A stretch of 64,000 nt of DNA from Sindora glabra (taxonomy: Eukaryota > Streptophyta > Magnoliopsida > Fabales > Fabaceae). The stretch spans positions 48,053,275-48,117,274 of the forward strand of contig CM035234.1 in NCBI GenBank assembly GCA_020226215.1. Reading direction: 5' to 3'. Every line of letters starts with the position of its first letter. Positions within the stretch are counted from its first letter, which is position 1. Positions 1 through 10,640 of the stretch are shown one piece after another. The notes beneath the pieces are model-generated. The model was not told the origin of the DNA. It did not search any database and saw nothing but the letters and a program-made list of their open reading frames with translations. The translations under genes and the position numbers were made by a program.

Positions 1-1020
1 CTAATTAGGATTGATTAAATTATAAATGTTTTCCTAAAAAGTAAAAATCTAATAAAATAAAGCATTCACAACAAAAAAAGGACTATTAAATTGCAATAAT
101 AATAGTATAGAAAAAAGCAAAAGAATTTATAAAAAAAGAATTTACATGATAAAAACTTTAGATTGAACAACTATGAAAAGTCAAAAGTATTAAGAAAGAA
201 TACTTATAGATATTGAAATAACTAAAGGTGGGAAGAGAAAATAAGCAAAATATAAATATTATTTGGAAATGTTTTTATAAGAAAAAATAAATAGATAGTT
301 ATGAATTCAAGTGATAGATAGAGATTTAAATTTAAATTTAAATTTAAATTTTTTATTAAAAATTAATTTAATATTAGAAAGATAAATGAAAGAAGCAGTT
401 AGTGACTTTACATTTATTATTTATTGTTAGTGATTAATAAATATCAGAGAAATATTTTTTATTTTATAATTTATCTTTTAGATAGAAAAGAAATGATTAA
501 ATGACTTTTATTAAAAAAATAAATTATGAGAATAATATTTGTCAAAAAAGTAAGAAATATTGTTACTTATATATAATATATAATATAGAGATGTATATTA
601 TATCAATATTTTTAATGATAAAATGTTGGATTTTAAATTTAATATTAAAAACAATTGTAATATAAATTTTAATAGTTACTATATATATTGACTGAAATAT
701 TATAAGTATTTCTTAACTAAAAAATTATAATTATCTATTTTTTTTAAAAATTAAATAGGTTTAATACCTTATAATGATATAATTTTTTAAAAAATTAATA
801 TAATGAATAATATATTACAATCTAAAATATTATTTAAGTGAAAGAATACATAAATAAATTATAAAATATTCATATATTCTTATATATCATTTTATATACA
901 AATAATTGATAATAAAATGTTCATTTTACTAAATATTTTTATATAAACAATTAATGCTATTGGTTAATCAAATTAATTAATATAATTAATAATTAATAAT
1001 TAATAATTAATTAATTTAAT
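1..1020. other. AT-rich spacer, no gene seen
   Basis: Very AT-rich sequence made of short A/T runs and repeats such as tandem TTTAAA near 330-350 and TTAATTAATAA near 970-1020. No open frame resembling a known family is visible on either strand. Confidence 0.7.
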
Positions 1021-1380
1021 CAATTAATTGCCAATATTTATCCCCCTTCTAATTTGTAACCTCAGTTATTTTAAAGAGGGGATCCAAATTCGAAAGCCCA
1101 CAGCTGATGGCCAATCCGCCTCTTCTGCTCGCATGGAAAACCGTTGGTTAACTTTTGCACTGTTCGACGACCAAACACAACCCCCCCCCCCCCCCCCCAA
1201 AAAAAAAGAAAAAACCTTTTCCGCTGTTCTTCTACTCTACATTGCAGTTAAGAAACGTTGACTTTTGGCCCCCTAAAGAAGAAACGTTGACTTTTGGATT
1301 TGTGAATGGCAGAACAGAAGCTGACACTTTTTTTTTTTTTTTTTAATTTTCGTAGGGATAAATCATCCAAGACGCTTGGT
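1021..1380. other. GC-richer island with homopolymers and doubled W-box-like sequence
   Basis: This island stands out from the AT-rich flanks. It contains an 18-base C run (1181-1198) running into A's, a T run near 1328-1344, and a direct repeat of GAAACGTTGACTTTTGG (copies near 1252 and 1283) in which TTGACT is the core of a WRKY-binding W-box. The short frames here have low-complexity proline, lysine and phenylalanine stretches and look spurious. It may be a promoter or 5' UTR fragment, but no adjoining gene is visible. Confidence 0.35.
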
Positions 1381-2113
1381 TGCGTAGAAAAAGGCTGTAA
1401 ATCGGTTTAACGATAATTCTAAGGTACTCAAATTAAAATTTTAGATATTAATATCTTTATTTTACAACACAATGAGAATTATTAAATTTAAGTAATATAA
1501 AAATAAATGATTAAAATTTATTATTTAAAATCTTATTTAATAAGTAAAAAATTAATAATATAAAATTTTATTTTAATTTTAAATTCACCAATAATATAAA
1601 ATAAGTAATTTAAGTGAATTATTTATATCAATTCATATGTATATTTTTATACTTTTTCACTATGTAATAAACCTAATTTAATAATTATTAATTCAAATTT
1701 ATTTATAATACATTGTAATTTAAAACTTTCAAAATTAAAATGCTTCCAAAAAAATTATGACATAAACATTTTGAAAATATAGCATACAGTTAACAAATTA
1801 AAAATCTAAACCTCTATTATATGAAGCTATTTTTTTATTTTTTTAAAAAATAATCCCCTTCATTTATTTGTTACATTTTAATACAAAAAAAAAAGAATCT
1901 TTAAAATATTTAATTTAGTAATAAGATTTAGTATTATTTTCAATCAAAAGTCTAATATCAATTGGTACTTTTCAAAAGAAGTGATGTTTATACATATTAT
2001 TTTTTAAACATGTTACCATTCAGAATTAAGTTCTCTAAGTATGTTTAAAATATATTAAATAAGTTTTATTTAAAAATTAAAATGTTATGCTTGCACTTAT
2101 AGAAATATAATAA

Positions 2114-2114
<1 letters not shown>

Positions 2115-2172
<58 letters not shown>

Positions 2173-2192
2173 CGTATGTATGTATGTATGTA
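2115..2192. repeat. Compound (TA)n-(TATG)n microsatellite
   Basis: About 31 bases of TA repeat run directly into about 46 bases of a TATG tetranucleotide repeat, with one TACG interruption. The compound structure suggests the tetranucleotide array grew from the edge of the dinucleotide array. Confidence 0.95.
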
Positions 2193-3086
2193 TTACTTTT
2201 CTCATTTTATAATTTATATTAAACATAAACTTTTACAACATACATACTATCATTTTCATATAAAATATTTATTTTATTGATTTTATTTATTATTATTGAT
2301 TATTTTTGTATAAAATAAAAATAAAAAATAAATGAGATGAAATTGAGTTTCTCATCAAAATATGTAAAATTATAAAGAAAATAGAGACTAACATAAAAAA
2401 AATACAATTAATAATCTAATGTGTTAAGAGGTTAAAGTTATAATAATAAATCACTTATATTTTTTAGCCTTAAATTGTTGAGTGAAAAGTATTTGAATAT
2501 ACATACATAAGTAGATATGTGTATATGTACATTGATTCTTTACTAACAGTTTCATGTTATTATTCAATTTTATATACAAATTTAAATAATTTAAAAGATC
2601 AAAAAGTGAAAAATATAACATTATATTAAAAAAATAATAACATAATTTTTGTTAAAATTTTTTGTTTATTTAAAATAAAAAAAATTCTAGAATTACATGA
2701 ATACAATTCATTAATGTCCAAATATAATTTTATTATGTTGTCTATTACAATATTTTCTTCAACAAATTTACAACAAATAAAGACTTTGTTGTTAAAAATA
2801 TAATTTTGCCGATAAGATAATTAAAATAAAGTATTTGAAAATATAGTATATATATTTTCTCTTTTTTTGGGTAAATAACAAATTTTTTATTTAACGTAGA
2901 AGTATCAAGTCTTATATACACACACTTTAATATGAATGAGTAGTTTAAAATAATGAAAAGTGAAATTTGATTAATTTTTTTAAATAATTAATATATTATT
3001 TTATTTATTGAAATAATAATTTTATTATATATTTCTAAGATTAAGTATAAATATAAATTTTAAAATACATGCGTGTTGAGAAGTAA

Positions 3087-3109
3087 AGAGAGAGAGAGAG
3101 AGAGAGAGA
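3087..3109. repeat. (AG)n microsatellite
   Basis: Uninterrupted AG dinucleotide repeat of about 23 bases. Confidence 0.95.
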
Positions 3110-3274
3110 AGATTTGAAGCAAAAATCTTTTAAATTCATGTGAAGAAAAAATATTTAGCTCAATTTACTTTTTATTTAACATTGAATCTTTAAAAAAAGA
3201 TATGGAAGAACTATTTTCGATTTAAATAGTGTTGTCCATTTTCTTTTGTGAATCATGCATTCAGTATATATGTT

Positions 3275-3981
3275 TAGGGTTGCAAAATTTGCAAACGAAT
3301 TAAATTATTTGTGAGCGGTTTAAGATTAATTTACAAGAAACTTAGTTCAAATTCAAATGTAAACAAATCATGTTTAAATGAATTGAACTTTAGCTTGATA
3401 ATACTCAACCAGAATAGTTGATGGGATTAAACAAGCTTAATAATTAAAATTATATTTTATTTTTATAGTAGATATAAATAATATAATGTATTAAAAAATT
3501 AATCACATTATTAATTATTAAAATTATACGAAGAAGTATGATATTTTGATTAAAATAATTAACTTTCTAGTACATATTTCTTTTTGCTAAATATAATTTT
3601 TATGTAATGATTGTATTGATATTTGTAATAAATTTGACATTTACAGAAAAAAATTATATTAATAAGTTAAATGAGATGAAAAAATATAGTATTAGATTAA
3701 TTTGTGAAAATAAAATCTTAAATTTATGTGAAATAACAAATTATTTGAGTAAGATTATATAAATTTAAATTGGAATTCAAATATTTTAAGTTTAATTAGA
3801 TGTTGAAGCTCCATAACATATTACTTAAATAAATTTGTGGGAATCCATTTAAGTTTGTGTTTGAATCAAGTTTGAACTCAAATTATTATGATGTTCAACT
3901 TGAGTTTAAGTTTATTTATTTTTGTGAATTCAAATTTGAGCATATAAATATTCAGCATAGTTTGATTTGTTTGCACTCCTA
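3275..3981 (+). mobile_element. hAT-like nonautonomous element (MITE), copy 1
   Basis: The left end TAGGGTTGCAAA and right end TTTGCACTCCTA form an imperfect terminal inverted repeat of the hAT-like TAGG-N2-TGCAAA type. The interior is about 0.7 kb of noncoding AT-rich DNA. The reverse complement of the element at 5510-6230 matches it in several internal blocks, for example ATTATTTGAGTAAGATTATA here against a near-identical block there, and has nearly the same length, so the two are copies of one family in opposite orientation. No clear 8-bp target duplication remains for this copy. Superfamily assignment is inference from the termini. Confidence 0.6.
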
Positions 3982-4252
3982 AATCGATTGAAATAACCTA
4001 GCCTAATCATATCTAATTAATTTAGTAGATAAAAATTTATATATTAAATTACATTTCCATAAAATCAAGGCTAGGTAAAAAATGTTATAGTACCATTTTT
4101 GACATTTACCAAATGGTTTCTGATGGATTTTACAAGCTATTATATTTTATTATTACTATTATCCCATTACTAATTTTGTATTATTAATAAATTAAAATTT
4201 TAAGATCAATTTCATTATTATTATTATTATTGTGATTATTATTATGCAATTA

Positions 4253-4292
<40 letters not shown>

Positions 4293-5205
4293 TTCACTTA
4301 AAAACATTTTTGGTTAATCAACTCCGTCATCATTATCTAAAGGTGCAACTCATCTTTTCAATTTTTTTCAATTATGTGGTAATATTAATAATTAATACTA
4401 TGATTAATATTTTATATTTATTTAATGATAATAATTATTTTTTACATGTTTTGTTAAAATAATTAATTACTTTGTGTAATTATTATATTACTAATTTTTA
4501 TATTTTATGATAATAATTTTCTCATACAATATTATTTATTAATTTTTTTAGTTTAAAGGTAATTATTCATTTTAATAAACTTAAGTAATATATATTGATA
4601 ATATTAAATATATAAACTTAATTTTAAATTTATTCAATATTATTTATTTATAATTTTAATAAATTAATATTATAAATAATTTTATTATATATACTTATAC
4701 AAATTAATCTATTAATCCTTTATTATTTATTTTAAATTATTAAGTTTACATGCTAACTTAATAACCTAATAGGTTAATACTTATAAATTTCAATCTCTTA
4801 CTAAATCGAGTTAATATATCTTAGTCTTTTACTAGATCCAATAATATTATTATTTTTTTTATTAAACCATGTTTCTAATCAAATAAAATTACACTAGTTT
4901 CATAACATCTGTTAGACCCAGCCTACTTTGACGCTTCTAGGCTTTACTGTACTTTGAAATGATAGTATCCATTCAATTTATTTCAACCTTTTTAAGTTGC
5001 AATTTTTTTAATAAAATTTTAGATATCTTTTTTACAATTATGGCTAATAAATTATCATTTTTTTAAAAAAATTATAAATTTATATAACAAGTTACTATTT
5101 TTTATAAAAAATTATAATCTCATATTCTAAACACTTCAAGCTTTTATAAAAAGTATTGCAAATTTTATAATAAAATTTGAATCGTTTTATATGTAATCTC
5201 CTCTT
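3982..5205. other. AT-rich spacer with (ATT)n microsatellite
   Basis: No recognisable gene. A trinucleotide (ATT)n tract lies at about 4252-4292 and produces a spurious poly-tyrosine frame. Confidence 0.7.
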
Positions 5206-5394
5206 TTGAACGTGTACTCTTTTATTCTCAAAAAAGAAGTGGTGAGTTTGGCTTTGTCTCAGCCACCAAGGGTTGAAGTACCGGCTATCGATCTCAACAA
5301 ATGTGAAGGTCCTCAACAGGCTCTAACGAGCTTCCAAGTTCAGGCCAAGCTTGGAGATAGTTACCGTTTTCCGGGATATTTCCTCTTTATGTAA
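5206..5394 (+). other. GC-richer fragment, possible captured or relic coding piece
   Basis: About 190 bases of clearly higher GC than the surroundings read as an open frame containing PPRVEVPAIDLNKCEGPQQA and ending in a TAA after GYFLFM. I do not recognise the family. It lies between two inverted copies of the same MITE family (3275-3981 and 5510-6230). It could be a fragment of a host exon moved by transposition, or the remnant of an unrelated element. The start is arbitrary because no upstream exon is visible. Confidence 0.3.
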
Positions 5395-5509
5395 TAGTTT
5401 TTAGACAGTTAAAAAAGGAAGTAGGGACAAACATAAAAAGGAAAAGAAGTAAGTTACACAATAGTCCTTAAAACTCTCTCTCTCTCTTACTAAAAAAAAT
5501 GTATCCAAG

Positions 5510-6230
5510 TACGAAGTGCAAATAAATCAAGTCGAATATATACTTAAATTTAAATTTGTTAAAAATAAATGAACTTGAGAACTTGAATCAAATTTTATTA
5601 AACTTAAATAATTTGAATTTAAATTCCAGTCTAATTTGAATATGAGTTTAAATAAATTTACATAAATTTATTTGATTAATATATTATTAGACCTTAAATT
5701 TTTATCAAACTTGAAATATTTTAATTCTAATTTAAGTTTATACAATCTTATCTAAATAATTTATTATTTTACATAAATTGAAATTTTATTTTTCATAAAT
5801 AAATAAATCAGACACCATTTTTTATCTCATTTTGCTTATTAATATAATTTTTTTTATAATAATCAAATCTATTAAAATATCAATATTATCATCATATAAT
5901 AACACTAATTATATTTATTAAAAAGTAAGATGCAATAAAAAGCTAATTACTTTAACCAAAATGTCATATTTATTCATGCAACCTCAACATTACTAATGTG
6001 ATTGAATATTTTTATGCATTATATTATTTATATATAATATAAAAATAAAAATATACTTTTTATTAGACTCGCAAATAATTTGAACCAAATAATATGAAAC
6101 TGAAGTTCGGCTCGTATATTAATTGAACTAAATTCGTTTAGACTCAATTGATTTAAAATCGAACTTAAATCAAACTTTTTATAAATTGATTTCAAATCAT
6201 TCATGAATAATTTGATTCATTTGCATCCTA
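5510..6230 (-). mobile_element. hAT-like nonautonomous element (MITE), copy 2, with 8-bp target duplication
   Basis: The left end reads TACGAAGTGCAAATAAATCA; the right end, read on the minus strand, is TAGGATGCAAATGAATCAAA, so the termini form an imperfect inverted repeat centred on TGCAAATNAATCAA. The flanks TATCCAAG (5502-5509) and TATCCAAC (6231-6238) agree at 7 of 8 positions, as expected for an aged hAT 8-bp target duplication. The interior is noncoding and matches the reverse complement of the element at 3275-3981. Confidence 0.75.
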
Positions 6231-6354
6231 TATCCAACATATGAATTTGGACTTTAGCTTGATGCTCATATTTAATTTCTTTTCTTTTTCTCAAGTTTGA
6301 ACGGATTAATCTTAGGATTCAATTATCCAAACTATTTTAATAATTTATTTGCTT

Positions 6355-6668
6355 TAGGGATAGACGCCGTATTGCTACAAGCTATTCGAACCTATTAGGA
6401 AGAGACCGGAGAGTGGATATCTGGCATGTTAATTGTGAAGATAAATAATGTGTTGATTCATTAATTAATTGTGAAACTAAAGTTAATTATGGAACTAACA
6501 TCTTTCACAACCTTCTTCAGAATCATCGATCGTGGTATTTACTAATATGATGAGAGTCTATAACAAAGGAGATGACTTTATAATTTTCTTTTTTGTAGTT
6601 TGTTTTCTTTTTTTTTCTCTCCCTCTTTTTTTAGGCTTAGACCTCTTAAATTTACCTAAAAAAAAAGA
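6355..6668 (+). pseudogene. LINE (L1-type) 3' end fragment: end of RNase H region plus 3' UTR
   Basis: The translated segment LLGRDRRVDIWHVNCEDK followed, after a stop, by CVDSL resembles the conserved end of plant LINE RNase H domains (LL-RDW-V-I-HV-RE-N--ADxLA). Downstream, GTNIFHNLLQ fits the usual C-terminal extension, and the segment ends in a T-rich stretch and an A9 tract near 6657-6665 that could be the poly(A) tail. The fragment is 5'-truncated, which is the normal fate of LINE copies. It is heavily decayed, so the call rests on the pattern and not on an intact domain. Confidence 0.45.
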
Positions 6669-7794
6669 TATGCAAACTATTTTTTAGTTTAAAATTATAT
6701 ACTAACTTATTTTGTATTTTTAAAACTCCATTGAAGATAAATAACATTAGAGCTAAATTAAAACTTGACCTCTCCGTCAAGCATTCTTTAACCATATGAA
6801 TTTACTTGAAATTTTTAGTTGAATATGAAATATTCCAAATACTTCATATTATTTTTGCTAAAAATACATCTTTAATCCCTTAACTCTTATTGAAATTTTA
6901 GTATTGCCTTTTAAGTTTTATTTGCAGTACAATTATCTATTAACTTTATAAAAAATACACAATGTTACTTAATTATTTAACATTAATGAGTTTTTTTAAT
7001 GAAGATGTTTGCATAGCATCTTACATGTCAAAAATAAATTGTGTTTTAATATTCTTATGTTAAAAAGATATTTTTGGTCCATTAACTTTTTCTGAACTTT
7101 CAATCTTATTTCTTATATTTTATTTGAATCAAATTTACCTTTTCAAAAAAAAAAGAAAAGAGTGATCGCATCCACTATAATATATAGAGAAAATGTTATT
7201 CTAATGTGGTGATTTCTATTGTAATTAGCTAATACAAAGGGCGAACAAATCTAAATAAGTTGAAGAACTCTAAAGATAAATTACATTAATATTTTCAAAT
7301 TGTCTTACTTATCACAATAGTCATTAAAGATTCATAACAAGCATGTGATACTATAAAAATGCATTTCTAAATTTAGAATTAATATTTAGTCATTACTATT
7401 GTTGTTAATGGATTTACTATGTATCGCCTGCTTTTGTTTCATTTTTAAAAATAATATGTTTAATGTGTTGCCTTAAGCTAAAATGATTGGTTCCTTATGA
7501 ATTTGGATGCAAAAGAAAGTTAGAATTCAATAAATCCTCTTTACAAGCAACAATATGAAGAAGTTTAAATTAAATGGGTAAAATTCATATAAATAGAATT
7601 TAATGAACAAGATTAACAATTTAATAAAAATTTGGGGAGATCAAAACTATCTTTTTGCTATAAAAATATCAAAATGTAATTTATGTGGGGTATATATGAT
7701 GTGCACTTAAATGCCATATAAGCATTTTTAAACTTATTATGTAATATTGCTCTTTTTGAAAAATTATAATGTAAATTTGTTTTAAATAAGCCTT
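6669..7794. other. AT-rich stretch upstream of MULE relic
   Basis: No supported gene. The part next to 7.8 kb may hold the more decayed N-terminal half of the MULE transposase that follows, but I could not identify its DNA-binding domain. Confidence 0.5.
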
Positions 7795-9225
7795 TGTTAT
7801 AATGGAAAGGGATGAAAAGGAATAGTATACAAGAATATGGGATTATTGTGAAAAGTTAAGGACTTCAAATAGAGGCACAACCATATATTTTAGAGTTAAA
7901 AGACCAATCCTATATTTTCCACCAAGGTTTAATAAGCTTTGCATATGTTTAGACACATTGAAATAGGGTTTTATAGTAACTTGTAAACTAATGATTAGAT
8001 GGAATGACTACCATTTAAAAGGCTACTATGAAAGGTCTTTTTATCTTTTATTGATCAAGATGCTAATTATGAAATTTATCTAATAGCATAAGTGGTGGTT
8101 GATTTGGAGATTAAGGAAATTCGGAAGTGGTTTCTTATTAGATTAACGGAGGATTTGAACTCTATATCTTAAAAGTGGTATAGCTTCATGAGCAACCAAC
8201 AAAAAGCAAAGGAAATTCACACATATTCACAAAAAAATACTAATTTTGTCTAATAATAAATTTTTCCATCTCTTGCAAGGCCTTATACTCGCCATTATTG
8301 AGCTATTTCTAGAATTTAAGTGCAATAATTATTAGAAACACATGTACAACAATTACACCAAGAAATTCAAAGGAGAAGAACTCAGAGATCATTTTCTAGC
8401 TTAACCAAGTTAAAGATCACAGTTGATTTTAATGCTAATATAAGGAAACTAAAAACATTTAATGAAAAAGCATGAAAGAACTTAGTCAAGTTCAACCTTT
8501 AGGCTTAGTCCAGAGCAACTTTTCAGGCATTCACTAAGAATCCAATTGTTACAAAGAATATATGCGAGCAATTTAGTAGCAAAATTAACAAGAGTAAAGG
8601 GAAGTCAATCATCACGTTGCTAGAGGAAATAAGTTTGTACATTTATAAGTAAAATGACCAAATAAAGAAAGCCATTAGCAAAATGCACTAGCCCTTTGAG
8701 TGGTAGAGTAAATGACAAGCTTAAGAAAAGGAAAATTAAGTTAGGTAAATGGCTACCAATTTGGATGGATGATTTAGATAATGCAATCTTTAAAGTAGAG
8801 TGTAGAATTTGGAAATACATAGTGAACATCAAGGAACAATATTGCTCATGCAGAAAGTGGGATTTGTTTGGCATACCTTATGTTCAAGCAAATTCAACCA
8901 TGGCCTAGAAAAATGTCAGACCAGAAGCTTATGTATATGAAAGGTTAAGAAAGAAGGCATAGATCAATGCATATGCACCACTCATCCAACTTGTGAATGG
9001 ACTAAATCTATGGCTAGCAATAAGGCAAAAACCAATAACCTCCTATGATAAAAAGACCACCAAGGAGGCCAAAAATAAGAAGAAAAAAAAACCTAGTTCA
9101 GAAAGAACTAAAACGAGCAAATCCTACAAAAAGTAAAAGAAGATTTATACTAATTTATAGCAAGTGCAAGGAAAAAGGCCATAACATGAAGATCTAGAAA
9201 GACCTATCTTTAAAAGAACAAGTTA
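7795..9225 (+). pseudogene. MULE (Mutator-like) transposase relic, 'MULE-C'
   Basis: Reading across frames, the order of plant MuDR transposase motifs is visible. RIWDYCEKLRTSNRGTTIYF (about 7830-7890) is followed by a decayed form of the LIGLDGCHLKG catalytic block (MIRWNDYHLKG), then VVDLEIKEIRKWFL, FMSNQQKA (second catalytic block, SDQQKG in the family), YTKKFKGEELRDHF, ICEQFSSKINKSKGKSIITL, the SWIM zinc-finger segment YCSCRKWDLFGIP (about 8848-8886), and a CCHC-knuckle remnant KCKEKGHN near 9158. Many frameshifts and stops separate these. Both visible catalytic Asp positions read Asn. There are no recognisable terminal repeats. The family call is firm; the exact ends are not. Confidence 0.8.
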
Positions 9226-9392
9226 CTATAATTAGATTTAGGATAAAGAAAAGGGCTCTAACCAATTGAATGGAAAGTATCTCTAGTTCCATTAATAAGA
9301 AGAAGACAAAATTATCCATCTTTTAAAAGGAATCTTATTTTAGTTTTGGTGTTATACTTTAACATATTTTACTTTGTCTTTCAGGGAAATAG

Positions 9393-10635
9393 TGTAACAT
9401 GAACCCTATACGTTAGCTTTTCATAGTAAAACTTTTTAAGTTACGTAGCAGAGCCAAGCTAGTCGGCAAAGTCTAGCCATATAGCAAAGCCAAATGGACA
9501 TCAAAGCCAATCTATCCAAATAAGTTAAGTGAAAAAGAAAATTAGGCTATCATTTGGGTTACAGCTAGAGTAATACACTTAAAGTAGCCTACAACACATT
9601 TCCAAGGAAACACCCCAAGCAGCTAATCAAAACATTAAGTTTATGTTAGGTAATTGTATTATTGCATCTTAGAAGTTAAATTTGTGTTAGTTAATTATGT
9701 TATTGCATCTTAAAAGTTAACTAGAAGCAACAAAGTAGTAGAGAAACATGGAAATAACCTACCTTAATTAGTTAGTTAAGGCATTTAAGATAGACAATGA
9801 TGGTAGTTTTTTGGCATTTAATATGTTTTGCTTTATAGAAGTTAAGAACCTAGTTTTTAGCATTAGGCAAATGCTACACTTAGCTTTTTGGCTTTTTGCA
9901 AGTTATGAATTTGTTAACTAGTTATGTTAACCTTCAATTATATGGACTCTTTTTACAGTAAATTTGTTCTTGCAGTGTTATTGCAAAATTTTAGTCCATT
10001 ATGTTTCCTGCTTTAGTATGATTTCAATTTTACAAGTGTAAGCTTTGTTTTCTTTGTGGTTTTAAATATGCTTTAAATTGAGAGCCTAATAAAAAGGTAT
10101 TATAAGTGTTTCTTCATTAACTCCATTTTTTCCTTCTTCAATATGCTTAAAATAAAGTGCACAATCTACACTTTGTCATTATCTGTTGCTACAAATTTTC
10201 TACGTAAATTTACAGAAATTAAAAGACTAAAGGTTTGTTTATTTCATTACAATAATATTCAACATCACATCACATCTTTTTAGGTATCTTGTACTTTAAA
10301 CTACAAATTAACATAGTAAAACACTAAACCTTTACCTAAAATTCCCAAGCCATTATAGAAAAAGCTTAAAATCAATTTCCAACTCTATTCATTCAACATC
10401 CTAGTTGCATCAACCTTACATTACATCAATATAAATGCCAGAAACAACCTATGATAGTATTAAAGTAGCCATTGCAACCTTCAACTAATACTTCTTCACA
10501 TCTTTCATAATCAACCTATAAAAAAAAACTTATACCTTTTTACCTTATTCTTGTATTTCAAGCATTGAGGAATCTTCCACCTAGGTTTCTTTTCATGCTA
10601 AATGTCAATGTTATTAGTCGTAATCCACAATAACA
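9393..10635 (+). mobile_element. Possible Gypsy-type LTR (solo LTR plus leader)
   Basis: The stretch begins TGTAACATGAAC, ends in CCACAATAACA, and is followed at about 10636-10655 by TTGTGCCATCTGTGAAG, which resembles the TTGGCGCCGTCTGTGGGAA leader that follows the 5' LTR of many plant Gypsy elements. Beyond that, CTCGAGGAAGAAGATAAAGC also fits such a leader. No second LTR and no gag or pol sequence is visible, so this would be a truncated element. The left boundary is a guess. Confidence 0.35.
9635..9716 (+). repeat. Tandem duplication, 41-bp unit, 2 copies
   Basis: Two adjacent 41-bp copies (9635-9675 and 9676-9716), each ending in ATTGCATCTTARAAG, differ at a handful of positions. It lies inside the possible LTR. 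Confidence 0.8.
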
Positions 10636-10640
10636 AGTTG

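Larger units (their letters stand above)
1381..3274. other. AT-rich spacer with microsatellites
   Basis: Apart from the microsatellites listed separately (2115-2192 and 3087-3109), this stretch is featureless A/T-rich DNA without family-like coding sequence on either strand. Confidence 0.65.

Noticed and set aside
4232..4462. Frame with a poly-tyrosine run
   Set aside because: Produced by the (ATT)n microsatellite; flanks are AT-rich noncoding DNA.
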